Below the pieces are notes generated by a model. It worked only from the letters and a program-made list of their open reading frames with translations. It made no database searches and was not told where the DNA came from. From the NCBI GenBank assembly GCA_902826485.1, contig CADEEZ010000019.1:1-37383 (forward strand): a DNA stretch of 37,383 nucleotides, read 5' to 3'. This stretch comes from an uncultured Gammaproteobacteria bacterium. Lineage in GTDB: Bacteria; Pseudomonadota; Gammaproteobacteria; Berkiellales; Berkiellaceae. Shown piece after piece: positions 28,735-37,383 of the stretch; the stretch's first letter is position 1; every line of letters starts with the position of its first letter. The position numbers and the translations under genes are program-made.

Positions 28735-29103
28735 ATGGCTAAGTCAATATACCCTAGGACAGCCCGCTTACTCAAACCACAAGCTTACAAGCAAGTATTT
28801 GAGTGTGGACGAAAGTTAAAGCGGGGTGGGGTGTTTTTGTATGTTTGTCCTAACCAATCAGAAAGTGCACGTCTTGGCTTAGCCATTAGTAAACGATCTT
28901 TTGCCAGTGCGGTTGTTAGAAACCGCATTAAGCGTATCGTGAGAGAGTGTTTTCGCTTAGAGCAACTTTCCTTGATAGGGTGGGATATTGTTGTGATGGT
29001 AAAACAATTACCACGCGAAACAGACAACGCCTCTTTAAAACCTGTGGAGAGTGAACTTTCTCCTTGGGTAGATAACCTGTGGCAAATGCTTTGTCGTGCT
29101 TAA
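28735..29103 (+). CDS. rnpA: Ribonuclease P protein component
   Basis: RnpA is the protein subunit of RNase P, which trims the 5' ends of tRNA precursors together with the RNA subunit. It is small (122 residues) and basic, with the signature [15 protein letters not shown], where the RNR motif contacts the catalytic RNA, and [10 protein letters not shown] before it. It lies 5 nt after rpmH and its end overlaps the yidD start by 8 nt, so translation is probably coupled. Confidence 0.96.
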   Translation: MAKSIYPRTARLLKPQAYKQVFECGRKLKRGGVFLYVCPNQSESARLGLAISKRSFASAVVRNRIKRIVRECFRLEQLSLIGWDIVVMVKQLPRETDNASLKPVESELSPWVDNLWQMLCRA

Positions 29104-29311
29104 AAACTTTGTATTGATTTTTATTACTGGTTATCAAATTTTTATCAGGGCTTTTTTGCCTCCTGCCTGTCGCTTTTTCCCTTCTTGTTCAGAGTATTGT
29201 CATCAAGCAATTGCAGAGCAGGGGATATTAAAAGGCGGATGGTTGAGCATAAAACGAATACTTAAATGCCATCCCTGGCATCCAGGTGGGATGGATGAAC
29301 TCAAAAAATAG
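29096..29311 (+). CDS. yidD: Membrane protein insertion efficiency factor YidD
   Basis: YidD is a small membrane-associated protein thought to help YidC insert inner-membrane proteins. The family pattern is clear: [21 protein letters not shown], then [11 protein letters not shown], then [20 protein letters not shown], with the conserved cysteines. It starts at a GTG (29096) inside the rnpA stop region, an 8-nt overlap. The 71-residue length is normal. The next ribosome binding site, AGGTGAG, overlaps its stop codon and serves yidC. Confidence 0.95.
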   Translation: MLKNFVLIFITGYQIFIRAFLPPACRFFPSCSEYCHQAIAEQGILKGGWLSIKRILKCHPWHPGGMDELKK

Positions 29312-29326
29312 GTGAGATACAGCTAT

Positions 29327-30979
29327 ATGGAATATAAACAGACTCGATTATTTTTACTGTTAGCGATAGCAATGGTTGGCTTATTTTTATATAGCCAATG
29401 GGTGCAAGATTCTCGTGCGAGTTTAGCCGTTGCCCAACAAGAAACCACTCTTACTGAAAACCAAACAGTTAAAACAGATATTCCTTTAGTGAGTTCATCC
29501 AGCTCATCAGCTGCCCACTCTGTGCCAACGACACAAACCCCTGTGGTCAATGTGCCTGAAGATAGATTGGTTTCGGTTGAAACCGATTTATTTAAAATTA
29601 AAATCGATAAAATGGGGGGAGATATTATTTATGCTGAACTTAAAGATTACCCTGAGTCGATTGAAGATAAGCAAAAAGGCTTTGTTTTATTATCCACAGA
29701 TGCCTTAAGAAATTATATTGCGCAAACAGGCATGATAAGCCCTATTGGGCCAGATAGCCCAGAAAGTAGGGCGGTTTATGTTTCTGAAAAAACAAATTAC
29801 AAATCCATAGATGACAAACCATTGGTGGTTGATTTGCATTGGGAAAAAGATAATATTCGCATCACCAAGCAAATTGTTTTTTCACCTAAAAAATATGTCA
29901 TTGATGTTAACTATAAAGTAGAAAATCTTTCTGACAGCGTGTTTACCGCGAAACATTATGGTCAATTTAGACAATTGCCCGTTAAAGCTGCTTCAAGCAT
30001 GATGATGGGCATGCAAACCTATAGAGGGGGAGCGGTTCATACTTTAGATAAGCCCTATAAAAAATTACCGTTTGATAAATTAGAAAAAGAGCCATTTTCT
30101 CAAACCATCCCTGGTGGATGGGTTGCCATGGTTGAGCATTATTTTTTAGGGGCGTATATTCCTGAAAAAAATCAAACAAACCAATATTATGCTTATGAAA
30201 AAGCCGGTTTTGCTTATGTGGGTAGTCTCTCCGATATTTCGGTCGAACCTAAACAAACAGCCATGACCACAGGGCAGTTTTATTTAGGACCAGAATTGGC
30301 AGATGAATTAAAGCCAATAGCACCTGGACTAGAACTGACGGTCGATTACGGTATTTTATGGCCCATCTCGATAGTATTGATTTGGCTGCTTAAACAGATT
30401 TATTTCATTATCGGTAACTGGGGTTATGCCATTATTGGCGTGACACTTTTAATTAAACTCGCGTTTTATAAATTATCGGCCTCGAGCTATCGTTCGATGG
30501 GGAACATGAGACGTCTGCAACCTAAAATTCAGGCGCTCAAAGAACAAATGGGCGATGACAAACAACAGTTTGGCCAAGCGATGATGGCGCTATATAGAAA
30601 AGAAAAAATTAATCCACTGGGTGGGTGTTTACCTATATTAGTCCAGATCCCTGTGTTTATTGCTTTATATTACGTTTTATTAGAAAGCGTGGAATTAAGA
30701 CAAGCGCCTTTTGTATTCTGGTTACAAGATTTATCGGCTAAAGATCCTTTTTACGTATTGCCTGTATTAATGGGCATTTCGATGTTTGTACAGCAAAAAA
30801 TGAGCCCGGCACCCCCTGATCCTTTACAAGCAAAAATGATGATGTTTATGCCTGTGTTGTTTACGGTGTTATTTTTAAACTTCCCGTCAGGCTTAGTTTT
30901 ATATTGGGTTGTGAATAATTTACTTTCTATGACTCAGCAGTGGTACATCACAAGACAAATAGAAAATGCTGCCAGATAA
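29327..30979 (+). CDS. yidC: Membrane protein insertase YidC
   Basis: YidC inserts and folds inner-membrane proteins, alone or with SecYEG. It begins MEYKQTRLFLLLAIAMVGLF, the N-terminal anchor, followed by a periplasmic beta-rich domain (about 30-340). Then come the conserved C-terminal membrane segments with NPLGGCLPILVQIPVFIALY and FLNFPSGLVLYWVVNNLL. At 550 residues it matches E. coli (548). I prefer the ATG at 29327, with AGGTGAG 8 nt before it, over the GTG at 29312. Its 3' end overlaps mnmE by 14 nt. A perfect DnaA box lies within it at 29690. Confidence 0.97.
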   Translation: MEYKQTRLFLLLAIAMVGLFLYSQWVQDSRASLAVAQQETTLTENQTVKTDIPLVSSSSSSAAHSVPTTQTPVVNVPEDRLVSVETDLFKIKIDKMGGDIIYAELKDYPESIEDKQKGFVLLSTDALRNYIAQTGMISPIGPDSPESRAVYVSEKTNYKSIDDKPLVVDLHWEKDNIRITKQIVFSPKKYVIDVNYKVENLSDSVFTAKHYGQFRQLPVKAASSMMMGMQTYRGGAVHTLDKPYKKLPFDKLEKEPFSQTIPGGWVAMVEHYFLGAYIPEKNQTNQYYAYEKAGFAYVGSLSDISVEPKQTAMTTGQFYLGPELADELKPIAPGLELTVDYGILWPISIVLIWLLKQIYFIIGNWGYAIIGVTLLIKLAFYKLSASSYRSMGNMRRLQPKIQALKEQMGDDKQQFGQAMMALYRKEKINPLGGCLPILVQIPVFIALYYVLLESVELRQAPFVFWLQDLSAKDPFYVLPVLMGISMFVQQKMSPAPPDPLQAKMMMFMPVLFTVLFLNFPSGLVLYWVVNNLLSMTQQWYITRQIENAAR

Positions 30980-32336
30980 TGACACGATTGCTGCGATATC
31001 AACCGCCCCTGGTATGGGGGCGATTGGAATCGTTCGACTTTCGGGTCCGTTATCTTTAAGTATTGCTGAGCAGGTTACTCAAAAAAAATTAAGCCCTCGC
31101 GTTGCTTGCTACACTGAATTTTATGAAACGCCAGATAATATAACTGGTACATTATCTGTATTAGATAAAGGCCTTTGTTTATATTTTCCTAATCCTTATT
31201 CGTTTACGGGCGAAGACATTATTGAATTTCAAGGCCATGGTGGCACCATCGTTTTAAACCAATTATTAAAAACGGTTTTAAACTTAGGCGCAAGATTAGC
31301 CACACCAGGTGAGTTTAGTTTACGTGCCTTTTTAAATAACAAAATTGATTTAGCACAAGCAGAAGCCATTTCTGATTTAATCAGCGCCAAAACCACTCAG
31401 GCCGCACGTTCTGCCGTGCAATCGTTACAAGGCGTGTTTTCAAAAGAAATATTGGCCTTACATGAAAAATTAATTCATCTGAGAGTGTATATAGAAGCGT
31501 CGCTAGATTTTCCAGAAGAAGAAATCGATTTTTTGAGTGGTAAAGAAATTTGGGAAAAATTTGAACACATCGAAAGCACGCTTGATAAAATCTTAGATAA
31601 ATCTATTCGAGGCAAAGTGATTAATCAAGGGTTATCACTGGCTATTATCGGATTGCCGAATGCAGGAAAATCCAGCTTATTAAATTGCCTAGCCGAAGAA
31701 GAGTTAGCCATTGTGACAGATATTCCAGGTACAACGCGAGATTTAGTTAAAACCCATATTCATTTGGATGGTATTCCCTTACATTTAGTCGACACGGCTG
31801 GCATTCGTACGGGCGCTGATATTATCGAGCAAGAAGGGATTGCCCGCGCCTTTGCAGAAATAGAAAAAAGCGATGTTATCTTGTGGATAACAGACAGCCA
31901 AAAAGTTAATTTATCACATGAACAAGATGACCAAATACTTTTAGACAAACTTACCCCTTATTTAAATAAAGTGATACGGGTTTTTAGTAAAACCGACCTG
32001 ACTTATCCACAAGATATTCAACTTTTAGAACAAAAAGGGGTGCCTGTTTCTGTTCGCACAGGTGAAGGCCTTGAAGGCTTAAAACAAAAAATAAAAAATA
32101 AAGTCGGCTTTACGCAAGAGGAAGATATATTTTTGGCGCGCACGCGCCACATAGAATCCTTGACCCAAGCTAAAAAAGAATTAGTGCAAGCTCGAGCAGA
32201 ATGGCAAGCCAGACGTCATGAATGTTTAGCAGAGTGTCTAAAGCGAAGCCACATGCTATTGGGTGAAATTGTCGGTGTCTTCAGCACCGAAGATTTATTG
32301 GGTAATATTTTTTCTAGTTTTTGCATCGGGAAGTAA
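30966..32336 (+). CDS. mnmE: tRNA modification GTPase MnmE
   Basis: MnmE works with MnmG to install the 5-carboxymethylaminomethyl group on U34 of certain tRNAs, using GTP and methylene-tetrahydrofolate. The N-terminal folate-binding domain begins [20 protein letters not shown]. The inserted G domain has [12 protein letters not shown] (from residue 229), DIPGTTRD and DTAGIR. Its guanine-specificity motif reads SKTD rather than NKxD. The catalytic C-terminal CIGK is intact. 456 residues is normal. The start overlaps yidC by 14 nt and mnmG starts 2 nt after its stop. Confidence 0.97.
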   Translation: MLPDNDTIAAISTAPGMGAIGIVRLSGPLSLSIAEQVTQKKLSPRVACYTEFYETPDNITGTLSVLDKGLCLYFPNPYSFTGEDIIEFQGHGGTIVLNQLLKTVLNLGARLATPGEFSLRAFLNNKIDLAQAEAISDLISAKTTQAARSAVQSLQGVFSKEILALHEKLIHLRVYIEASLDFPEEEIDFLSGKEIWEKFEHIESTLDKILDKSIRGKVINQGLSLAIIGLPNAGKSSLLNCLAEEELAIVTDIPGTTRDLVKTHIHLDGIPLHLVDTAGIRTGADIIEQEGIARAFAEIEKSDVILWITDSQKVNLSHEQDDQILLDKLTPYLNKVIRVFSKTDLTYPQDIQLLEQKGVPVSVRTGEGLEGLKQKIKNKVGFTQEEDIFLARTRHIESLTQAKKELVQARAEWQARRHECLAECLKRSHMLLGEIVGVFSTEDLLGNIFSSFCIGK

Positions 32337-32338
32337 CC

Positions 32339-34291
32339 ATGAGCACATTTGATTATCCAGATAAATTTCAGGTAATTGTCGTCGGTGGCGGCCACGCAGG
32401 AACAGAAGCGGCGTTAGCTAGCGCAAGAATGGGCGCAAACACCCTATTAATTACGCACAACATAGAAACATTGGGGCAAATGTCTTGTAACCCTGCGATT
32501 GGGGGGATTGGCAAAGGCCATTTAGTAAAAGAAATAGATGCACTAGGCGGCGTCATGGCACATGCAGCTGATTTAAGCGGCATACAATTTAGAACATTAA
32601 ATGCATCTAAAGGCCCGGCAGTGAGAGCCACACGCGCACAAGCCGATAGGGCTTTATATAAGAAAAATGTTCGACATATTTTAGAAAACACCCCTAATTT
32701 AACACTATTTCAGCAACCCATTGCCGATTTATTATTAGAAGAAAATAAAGTCATAGGTGTGCAAACTGAAATGGGCGTAAATTTTTATGCGCAAGCGGTG
32801 GTACTTACTGCAGGTACTTTTTTATCGGGTAAAATTCATATTGGTACCACCAATCATGCGGGCGGTAGAGCAGGGTGTCCGCCATCGGTTTCATTAGCGC
32901 AGCGTTTAAGAGAATTGCCTTTTCAGGTTGGCAGATTAAAAACGGGTACGCCCCCGAGAATTGATGGCAAAACCATAAACTATGATTTACTTGAAGCGCA
33001 ACCTTCTGAAAATCCGATGCCTATTTTTTCTTATTTAGGCACCAGAAGCCAACACCCTAAACAAGTTGATTGTCATATTACGCATACTAATCAAACCACA
33101 CATGACATTATCATGGGCGGCCTTCCTCGTTCACCTTTATATTCAGGCAAAATTGAAGGCGTTGGCCCAAGATATTGTCCTTCCATAGAAGACAAAGTGG
33201 TGCGTTTTGCAGATAGAACATCTCATCAGATTTTTATTGAACCTGAAGGCTTAGACACAAACGAAATCTATCCCAACGGCATTTCAACGAGTTTGCCCTT
33301 TGATATTCAATTAAATTTAGTTCGGAGCATGAAAGGTTTTGAACATGCGCATATCACGCGCCCGGGTTATGCCATTGAATATGATTATTTTGATCCCAGA
33401 CAGTTGCATCCCAGCTTAGAAACCAAGGTTATACACAACTTATTCTTTGCCGGCCAAATAAATGGCACCACAGGTTATGAAGAAGCGGCAGCCCAAGGAT
33501 TAATCGCGGGGATGAACGCAGCTCGAAAAGCACAGAACTTATCCACATGGTATCCCAAACGTAATGAAGCCTATATTGGTGTGTTAATCGACGATTTAGT
33601 CACCAATGGTACTATCGAGCCTTATAGAATGTTTACCTCGCGTGCCGAGCATCGATTATATTTACGTGAAGACAATGCCGATTTAAGATTAACCCCAAAG
33701 GGCATAGAACTTGGTTTAGTTTGTGAAAAAAGAAAAAACTTTTTCGAAACCAAATGTACTTTAATAAAGCAAGTACAAGATGTCTTGAAGAAAAAATTTA
33801 TTCATCCGAATACACCGTTGGGTGATGGCTTTGTGAATTTGGCTCAAAGCGCTTTACACAGAGAAATGCGCAGCATTGAATTATTGCAACGTCCAGAGAT
33901 AACGCTCAACAGCTTATTAACACTTTCTGAAATCCATGAGTTAGTTTATAGCGAAATAGATAAAATTTTAGCCCATTGGCAAGATAGCCTCGAGTTAAAA
34001 CAACATTTAATTGAACAAGTGTTATTTCAAGTGGAAACCCAAGCAAAATATCAAGGATATATCGATAGGCAAGAAGAAGACATTATCAAACTTCAGCGCC
34101 AAGAAGAAATGAGCATTCCTGCGGATTTTGATTATAAAACGGTTTCAGGTTTATCTAATGAAGTGGTTGAAAAACTCACTAAAGTGAGACCCAGCACGTT
34201 GGCGATGGCAGGCCGTATAGCTGGCATCACGCCTGCTGCCATCACATTATTGTTAATATCCCTTAAAAAACAAGAAGTATCGCTGATTTAA
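32339..34291 (+). CDS. mnmG: tRNA uridine-5-carboxymethylaminomethyl modification enzyme MnmG (GidA)
   Basis: MnmG is the FAD-dependent partner of MnmE. The FAD motif GGGHAG is near residues 16-21, followed by [20 protein letters not shown] and [12 protein letters not shown]. The C-terminal helical domain ends in [14 protein letters not shown]. The ATG at 32339 follows GGGAAG at good spacing and gives 650 residues (usual about 630); an upstream ATG at 32321 overlaps mnmE and is less likely. A perfect DnaA box lies in the gene at 33539. Confidence 0.97.
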   Translation: MSTFDYPDKFQVIVVGGGHAGTEAALASARMGANTLLITHNIETLGQMSCNPAIGGIGKGHLVKEIDALGGVMAHAADLSGIQFRTLNASKGPAVRATRAQADRALYKKNVRHILENTPNLTLFQQPIADLLLEENKVIGVQTEMGVNFYAQAVVLTAGTFLSGKIHIGTTNHAGGRAGCPPSVSLAQRLRELPFQVGRLKTGTPPRIDGKTINYDLLEAQPSENPMPIFSYLGTRSQHPKQVDCHITHTNQTTHDIIMGGLPRSPLYSGKIEGVGPRYCPSIEDKVVRFADRTSHQIFIEPEGLDTNEIYPNGISTSLPFDIQLNLVRSMKGFEHAHITRPGYAIEYDYFDPRQLHPSLETKVIHNLFFAGQINGTTGYEEAAAQGLIAGMNAARKAQNLSTWYPKRNEAYIGVLIDDLVTNGTIEPYRMFTSRAEHRLYLREDNADLRLTPKGIELGLVCEKRKNFFETKCTLIKQVQDVLKKKFIHPNTPLGDGFVNLAQSALHREMRSIELLQRPEITLNSLLTLSEIHELVYSEIDKILAHWQDSLELKQHLIEQVLFQVETQAKYQGYIDRQEEDIIKLQRQEEMSIPADFDYKTVSGLSNEVVEKLTKVRPSTLAMAGRIAGITPAAITLLLISLKKQEVSLI

Positions 34292-34300
34292 TGAGATAGA

Positions 34301-34954
34301 ATGAGTAACAAAGCTTTAAAAAAAATCCTTGAAGATGGTCTGAATACTTTAAACATTCAAGCCACTCCGGCCCAAAATAACTTGTGGATAAGTTATGTTG
34401 AATTATTAGCCAAATGGAACAAGGTGTATAATCTTTCGGGTGTAACTAATCCAAATGATATGATGATTAGACACGTTTTAGATAGCTTGTGTCTAGCATA
34501 TTTTTTAGAAGATGAACATATTCAAGTGATCGCCGATATTGGCACAGGCGCGGGCGTACCCGGCATACCGTTAGCTATTTTATTTCCTGGCAAAAAATTT
34601 ATTTTAGTAGAACCTCGCCAAAAAAGAATGATATTTTTAAAACAAGTATTATTTACTTTGGGTTTGAAAAATGTTGAACTAGGGCATGGCCGAATCGAAC
34701 AGTTACCTGTTCCAGAACAAAAACCCGATAGAATTTTAAGCAGAGCCTTTGCCAAATTGGCAGATATGTTAAATCTCACCAAAGCTTGGGCAAAACCAGA
34801 TACCGTTTGGTTGGCCATGAAAGGCGAGATTTATCCTGAAGAATTAACAGGCATTCCACAAAGTTATCAACAACCTGAGATCACACGTTTGAAGCCGCCT
34901 TTTGAAACGGCCGTTAGACATGTTGTGTTAATTACACAAAATACTCCTAAATAA
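34301..34954 (+). CDS. rsmG: 16S rRNA (guanine-527-N7) methyltransferase RsmG
   Basis: RsmG (GidB) methylates G527 of 16S rRNA with S-adenosylmethionine. It shows the family segments YVELLAKWNKVYNLSG, RHVLDSL, the SAM loop DIGTGAGVPGIPLAI (GTGAG at residues 81-85) and VEPRQKRMIFLK. At 217 residues it is near the usual 207-215. It ends the conserved rpmH-rsmG run. In most relatives parA and parB come next, but here an unrelated gene follows. A perfect DnaA box lies at 34383-34391. Confidence 0.96.
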   Translation: MSNKALKKILEDGLNTLNIQATPAQNNLWISYVELLAKWNKVYNLSGVTNPNDMMIRHVLDSLCLAYFLEDEHIQVIADIGTGAGVPGIPLAILFPGKKFILVEPRQKRMIFLKQVLFTLGLKNVELGHGRIEQLPVPEQKPDRILSRAFAKLADMLNLTKAWAKPDTVWLAMKGEIYPEELTGIPQSYQQPEITRLKPPFETAVRHVVLITQNTPK

Positions 34955-34972
34955 ATATAGTCATAAAAACAG

Positions 34973-35006
34973 TGAGTCTGATTAAATCAATCACTTACCT
35001 GAAAAA
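34973..35006. terminator. Possible hairpin after rsmG
   Basis: AGTGA (34973-34977) and TCACT can pair, with inner TGAT and ATCA, giving an imperfect stem 18 nt after rsmG. No T run follows, so termination is uncertain. Confidence 0.3.
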
Positions 35007-35080
35007 TAATATTTATCTGTACTATGATTCATAGCTAGAGCTTGATGACTTCTTATCTAATTCAAGCTAAGGAGTATTTT

Positions 35081-36715
35081 GTGTCAAATAATCATTATTA
35101 TACGCCTAATGACCTACATGATCTTTTTATTTATATGTTTAAAAAAATTGATTTTACGGTTGAAGATTTAACGACTGACACGGGTTGTTCAATGGTCTTT
35201 TCTCCTCCTCCAGAAGAAAAGACGAGTAAATTTTATGAAGCTGAATTTGAGTTTTATGAAAACCATGAAAAGAACTTTATCTCCGATGTTATTTTAAAAA
35301 CGAAACAAAACAATTTTGAGCATACTTACAATTCGCATGATTGGGTAAAAATTTATAAACATGCTTTTCAACATACTGAACTGGTGAACAAAGATAATGA
35401 AGAAGCGATGGTAGCTTGGCACCTTTTTTCAACTTATTTTAGAGATGCCTGCAAAAACAATCTAATAGCCCCCGAGCAATACAATCTTCAACTTAAACAT
35501 TTTATGGCGGTACTTGCCTTTAACAAGTCAGAATTAGAAGCAAAATGTATCCATCAGTTTTTGCATCTTGCCTCTAAAATATATTCAAATCAATTTACTA
35601 AAATCGACAGTGAAAAAGTAGCCAATATGCTGGGGGGAGTATTTTATACCGCCTTAAAAATAGAGGGGATTCATAGGCCCTTTAAACTATCAGAACTAGA
35701 TAAAACCCAGCAACAGTCCTACATGGAAAATGTTCAAAAAATATCAAAAGTATTAAGGTATGTTATTGAAGATCCATTTTTTGCCAAAGAATTTAATAAG
35801 AAACAGTATGCTGATTTTCTCATTGTAGAAAAACCAACCCCTATTTCACCTCATGAAACCCCTCGTATAGAAGTTTTATTGGATGAAGATAAATTACCTG
35901 ATGAATCGTTTATGCTAAAATTTAAATTAAATAGTTCTTTAGAAATAAGCAAAGATTTACCCATAGATGAGTTTAGGGCTTTGCATATTTCAGAAAAAAG
36001 AAGGTCGAGCGCAGACAATTCTTCTAAAGATGAATCTGGTCTTAAAGTCTCTTTTTCTGAAGAGTGTTTACTAGAAAGACCTAAAAGAAGAAGTGTTTGC
36101 GATGAAAACACTGAGAGCCAACAAAGAAACGATAGAATAGAAAAAACACCTAGCAAAGAAATTAAAAAAAGATACATACCAGGCAGTTCTTCGTTAGGTG
36201 AAAAACCAGATCAATTAGAAATAAAGCGAAAAAATGATTTTGAACCAAAGCAACAGGGTAATCTGTTGAGCAAATCTGATGGCGATAAAGGTGCCGATTT
36301 AGAAAGAAAAGATAAGAGTTTGTTATTTTCCTCGAGTTCTAATCCTGAGATTAAAAAAAATAAACTTCGCTCAAGTAAAGAGATCAGTCCTGATACTGAG
36401 ATAAGAAAAACGCCTTCTAATAAAGACCTCAGTCTTAGTCCCAATGCTGATATAAAAAAACGTCGTTTAAGTAAAGACGTTGGCCTCAGCCCGGATGCCT
36501 TGAGAAAAAAACTTCGCTCAAGCAAAGAGAGAAGCCTTAGTCCTGATACTGAGAGAAGGAAACGTCGCACAAGTAAAGATGTCAGCGCTGAACCAGAACG
36601 ACAAGAACTTATCTTTAGCCGTAGATCGAGTAAGAGTGAAGAGGCCTCTCCTGAAATAGAGAAAAGAATAGTACCAGAGGATCAAAAAGAGTCTTCCAAT
36701 AAATTGGCATTTTAA
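35081..36715 (+). CDS. Unknown protein with Ser/Arg/Lys-rich tandem repeat tail
   Basis: A 544-residue protein I do not recognise. Residues 1-260 look folded and mostly helical (for example HAFQHTELVNKDNEEAMVAW). From about 300 it becomes disordered and highly charged, rich in Ser, Lys, Arg and Glu. From residue 431 it has a 17-residue repeat, with units such as LSKDVGLSPDALRKKLR and SSKERSLSPDTERRKRR. The SP and RS/RR content resembles eukaryotic SR-type domains, which are phosphorylated. I chose the GTG at 35081 because AAGGAG is 6 nt before it; the ATG at 35045 and TTG at 35042 upstream have no good site. It has no signal peptide. It lies where parA is expected. A host-acting effector is possible but unproven. 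Confidence 0.8.
   Translation: MSNNHYYTPNDLHDLFIYMFKKIDFTVEDLTTDTGCSMVFSPPPEEKTSKFYEAEFEFYENHEKNFISDVILKTKQNNFEHTYNSHDWVKIYKHAFQHTELVNKDNEEAMVAWHLFSTYFRDACKNNLIAPEQYNLQLKHFMAVLAFNKSELEAKCIHQFLHLASKIYSNQFTKIDSEKVANMLGGVFYTALKIEGIHRPFKLSELDKTQQQSYMENVQKISKVLRYVIEDPFFAKEFNKKQYADFLIVEKPTPISPHETPRIEVLLDEDKLPDESFMLKFKLNSSLEISKDLPIDEFRALHISEKRRSSADNSSKDESGLKVSFSEECLLERPKRRSVCDENTESQQRNDRIEKTPSKEIKKRYIPGSSSLGEKPDQLEIKRKNDFEPKQQGNLLSKSDGDKGADLERKDKSLLFSSSSNPEIKKNKLRSSKEISPDTEIRKTPSNKDLSLSPNADIKKRRLSKDVGLSPDALRKKLRSSKERSLSPDTERRKRRTSKDVSAEPERQELIFSRRSSKSEEASPEIEKRIVPEDQKESSNKLAF
36371..36601 (+). repeat. 51-bp tandem repeat inside the Ser/Arg-rich gene
   Basis: Units at 36371-36415 (45 bp), 36416-36466, 36467-36517 and 36518-36568 (51 bp each) and a partial fifth from 36569. 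Each begins with an SSK/SNK/LSK/TSK codon group and has a central SPD or SPN. The first is shorter by two codons and the last breaks off. The copies differ at many bases while keeping the protein pattern, so the repeat is old and probably maintained for its protein. Confidence 0.85.
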
Positions 36716-36730
36716 AATCCCTGCTCGCTA

Positions 36731-36755
36731 TCCTCCTATGCTAAAGCTTCAGAGG
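36731..36755. repeat. Small hairpin with the CCTATGCTAAAGCTT 15-mer
   Basis: TCCTC (36731-36735) pairs with GAGGA (36752-36756 region) and the inner GCT pairs with AGC. The 15-mer CCTATGCTAAAGCTT in it recurs at 23423-23437. It stands in the gap after the Ser/Arg-rich gene and is probably part of a dispersed intergenic repeat. Confidence 0.35.
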
Positions 36756-36812
36756 ACAAGAGGCTCGCGACCCCCTTTTTCAAAGTGGGTTAAAGATCTG
36801 TAAATATCTGTG

Positions 36813-36947
36813 AAATCTGTCATGCCAGCGAAGGCTGGCATCCAGGACTTTTGTTAATTAACATAAATACATATTTTTTAAGAGATAAAAAATAAAACAA
36901 GAAGATATGATTGGCTGGATGCCAGCCTTCGCTGGCATGACAGATTT
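36813..36947. repeat. Pair of perfect 33-bp inverted palindromic repeats
   Basis: The arms at 36813-36845 and 36915-36947 are exact inverse complements, 33 bp each, 69 bp apart. Each arm contains its own 8-bp hairpin (ATGCCAGC, loop GAAG, GCTGGCAT) and ends with a CTGGAT/ATCCAG flank. This is the pattern of REP/BIME-like elements. The middle is AT-rich and codes for nothing visible. A decayed single copy is in oriC (27754-27790). Confidence 0.85.
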
Positions 36948-36966
36948 AAAAAAATGTGCCTTAAAT

Positions 36967-37383
36967 TTATTTAAATCCCTTTTTGTTCACACCCTCTACC
37001 TTCATCTCATTTTCATCATCGTTCACTTCATTAAATTTTGATTTTTTGGAAATAAGATTTTTATCTGTATTATCAGAATTTAGAGTTAAAGCCTGAGTTG
37101 AAAAAACAACCGGTTCCGGTTTTTTATCCTCGTTAAGTTTTTTCTTGATTTCTACAATTTTTTGCAAGATCAATTTAATATCATCTTGTATTTGAGGTCG
37201 ATACCACTCAGGGTATGCACCTTCTTGAGAGATAATAGAGTACCATGCATCATGGTGATACAATTCTTGTTGCTCACTACCGCGCATCACAGCCCAAACA
37301 ATTTCAAACATCTTTTTTCTTATGTCAAAAATGATTTTATTTTTTTGGCCAGCAATAAAACCAAGTGGTATTAAAGTGAGATC
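36967..37383 (-). CDS. Unknown protein, C-terminal part (5' end outside the window)
   Basis: The minus-strand frame is open from the window edge to the stop at 36967, with no stop among the 24 codons before the ATG at 37311. So the gene very likely begins outside the window, and only its last 138 residues are seen. They read as a folded stretch (IIFDIRKKMFEIVWAVM, then HHDAWYSIISQEGAYPEWYR), a helix (DDIKLILQKIVEIKKKL), and a charged disordered tail ending NKKGFK. I do not recognise the protein. The charged tail resembles the tails of the F-box and Ser/Arg-rich proteins. Confidence 0.6.
   Translation of the reverse strand, partial: DLTLIPLGFIAGQKNKIIFDIRKKMFEIVWAVMRGSEQQELYHHDAWYSIISQEGAYPEWYRPQIQDDIKLILQKIVEIKKKLNEDKKPEPVVFSTQALTLNSDNTDKNLISKKSKFNEVNDDENEMKVEGVNKKGFK

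Noticed and set aside
36211..36570. 119-codon antisense frame opposite the Ser/Arg-rich repeat gene, giving a Leu/Ser/Phe-rich protein
   Set aside because: It is the mirror of the tandem repeat on the other strand. It has no ribosome binding site and its apparent repeats follow from the sense repeat.
36813..36947. The inverted repeat as terminal repeats of an insertion sequence or as a CRISPR unit
   Set aside because: The interior is only 69 bp with no transposase, there is no target duplication that I can see, and there are only two copies facing each other with no spacer array.
37162..37374. 70-codon plus-strand frame at the right edge
   Set aside because: It is opposite the partial minus-strand gene, which has a more protein-like composition and stays open to the edge.

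Overview
The window spans the replication origin region of a low-GC gammaproteobacterium. The housekeeping proteins are clearly gammaproteobacterial. The gene order matches the ancestral origin-proximal order known from Pseudomonas: dprA, LysM, def-fmt-rsmB, glyQ-glyS-gmhB-plsC, gyrB-recF-dnaN-dnaA, oriC, rpmH-rnpA-yidD-yidC-mnmE-mnmG-rsmG. The low GC content, the dispersed palindromic repeats and several large unrecognised proteins with eukaryote-like features (F-box plus leucine-rich repeats, a serine/arginine-rich repeat tail, nuclear-localisation-like basic tails) suggest a host-associated member of the Legionellales/Coxiella/Berkiella type. That placement is an inference and was not tested.

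Left part (1-5.4 kb): a partial dprA and a secreted LysM protein run leftwards. They are divergent from the def-fmt-rsmB group. Two small membrane proteins follow (a DUF6804-like protein and a DUF1328/YtjA protein). Accessory block 1 (5.4-13.4 kb) holds four large proteins I cannot assign: one on the minus strand, then three on the plus strand, of which the first two are 21 nt apart. A second housekeeping operon, glyQ-glyS-gmhB-plsC, lies at 13.4-17.7 kb.

Accessory block 2 (17.8-20.7 kb) has a minus-strand F-box/LRR protein with a basic C-terminal tail. It is divergent from an HglS-type (DUF1338) 2-oxoadipate dioxygenase/decarboxylase homologue that unexpectedly carries a signal peptide. The origin core (20.8-34.9 kb) has gyrB, recF, dnaN and dnaA running left, and rpmH through rsmG running right. 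Between them lies a 1.25 kb AT-rich intergenic region with five perfect DnaA boxes and several near-matches. Two parS-like palindromes sit in the gyrB leader and in recF. Five further perfect DnaA boxes fall inside yidC, mnmE, mnmG and rsmG.

Right part (35-37.4 kb): parA and parB, which usually follow rsmG, are not there. Instead there is a protein with a 17-residue Ser/Arg/Lys-rich tandem repeat, a pair of perfect 33-bp inverted palindromic repeats, and the 3' end of another unrecognised gene. Across the window the conserved order is intact. The accessory genes sit at the junctions between conserved operons, and several look like candidate secreted effectors, although no secretion signal for them could be proven from sequence alone.
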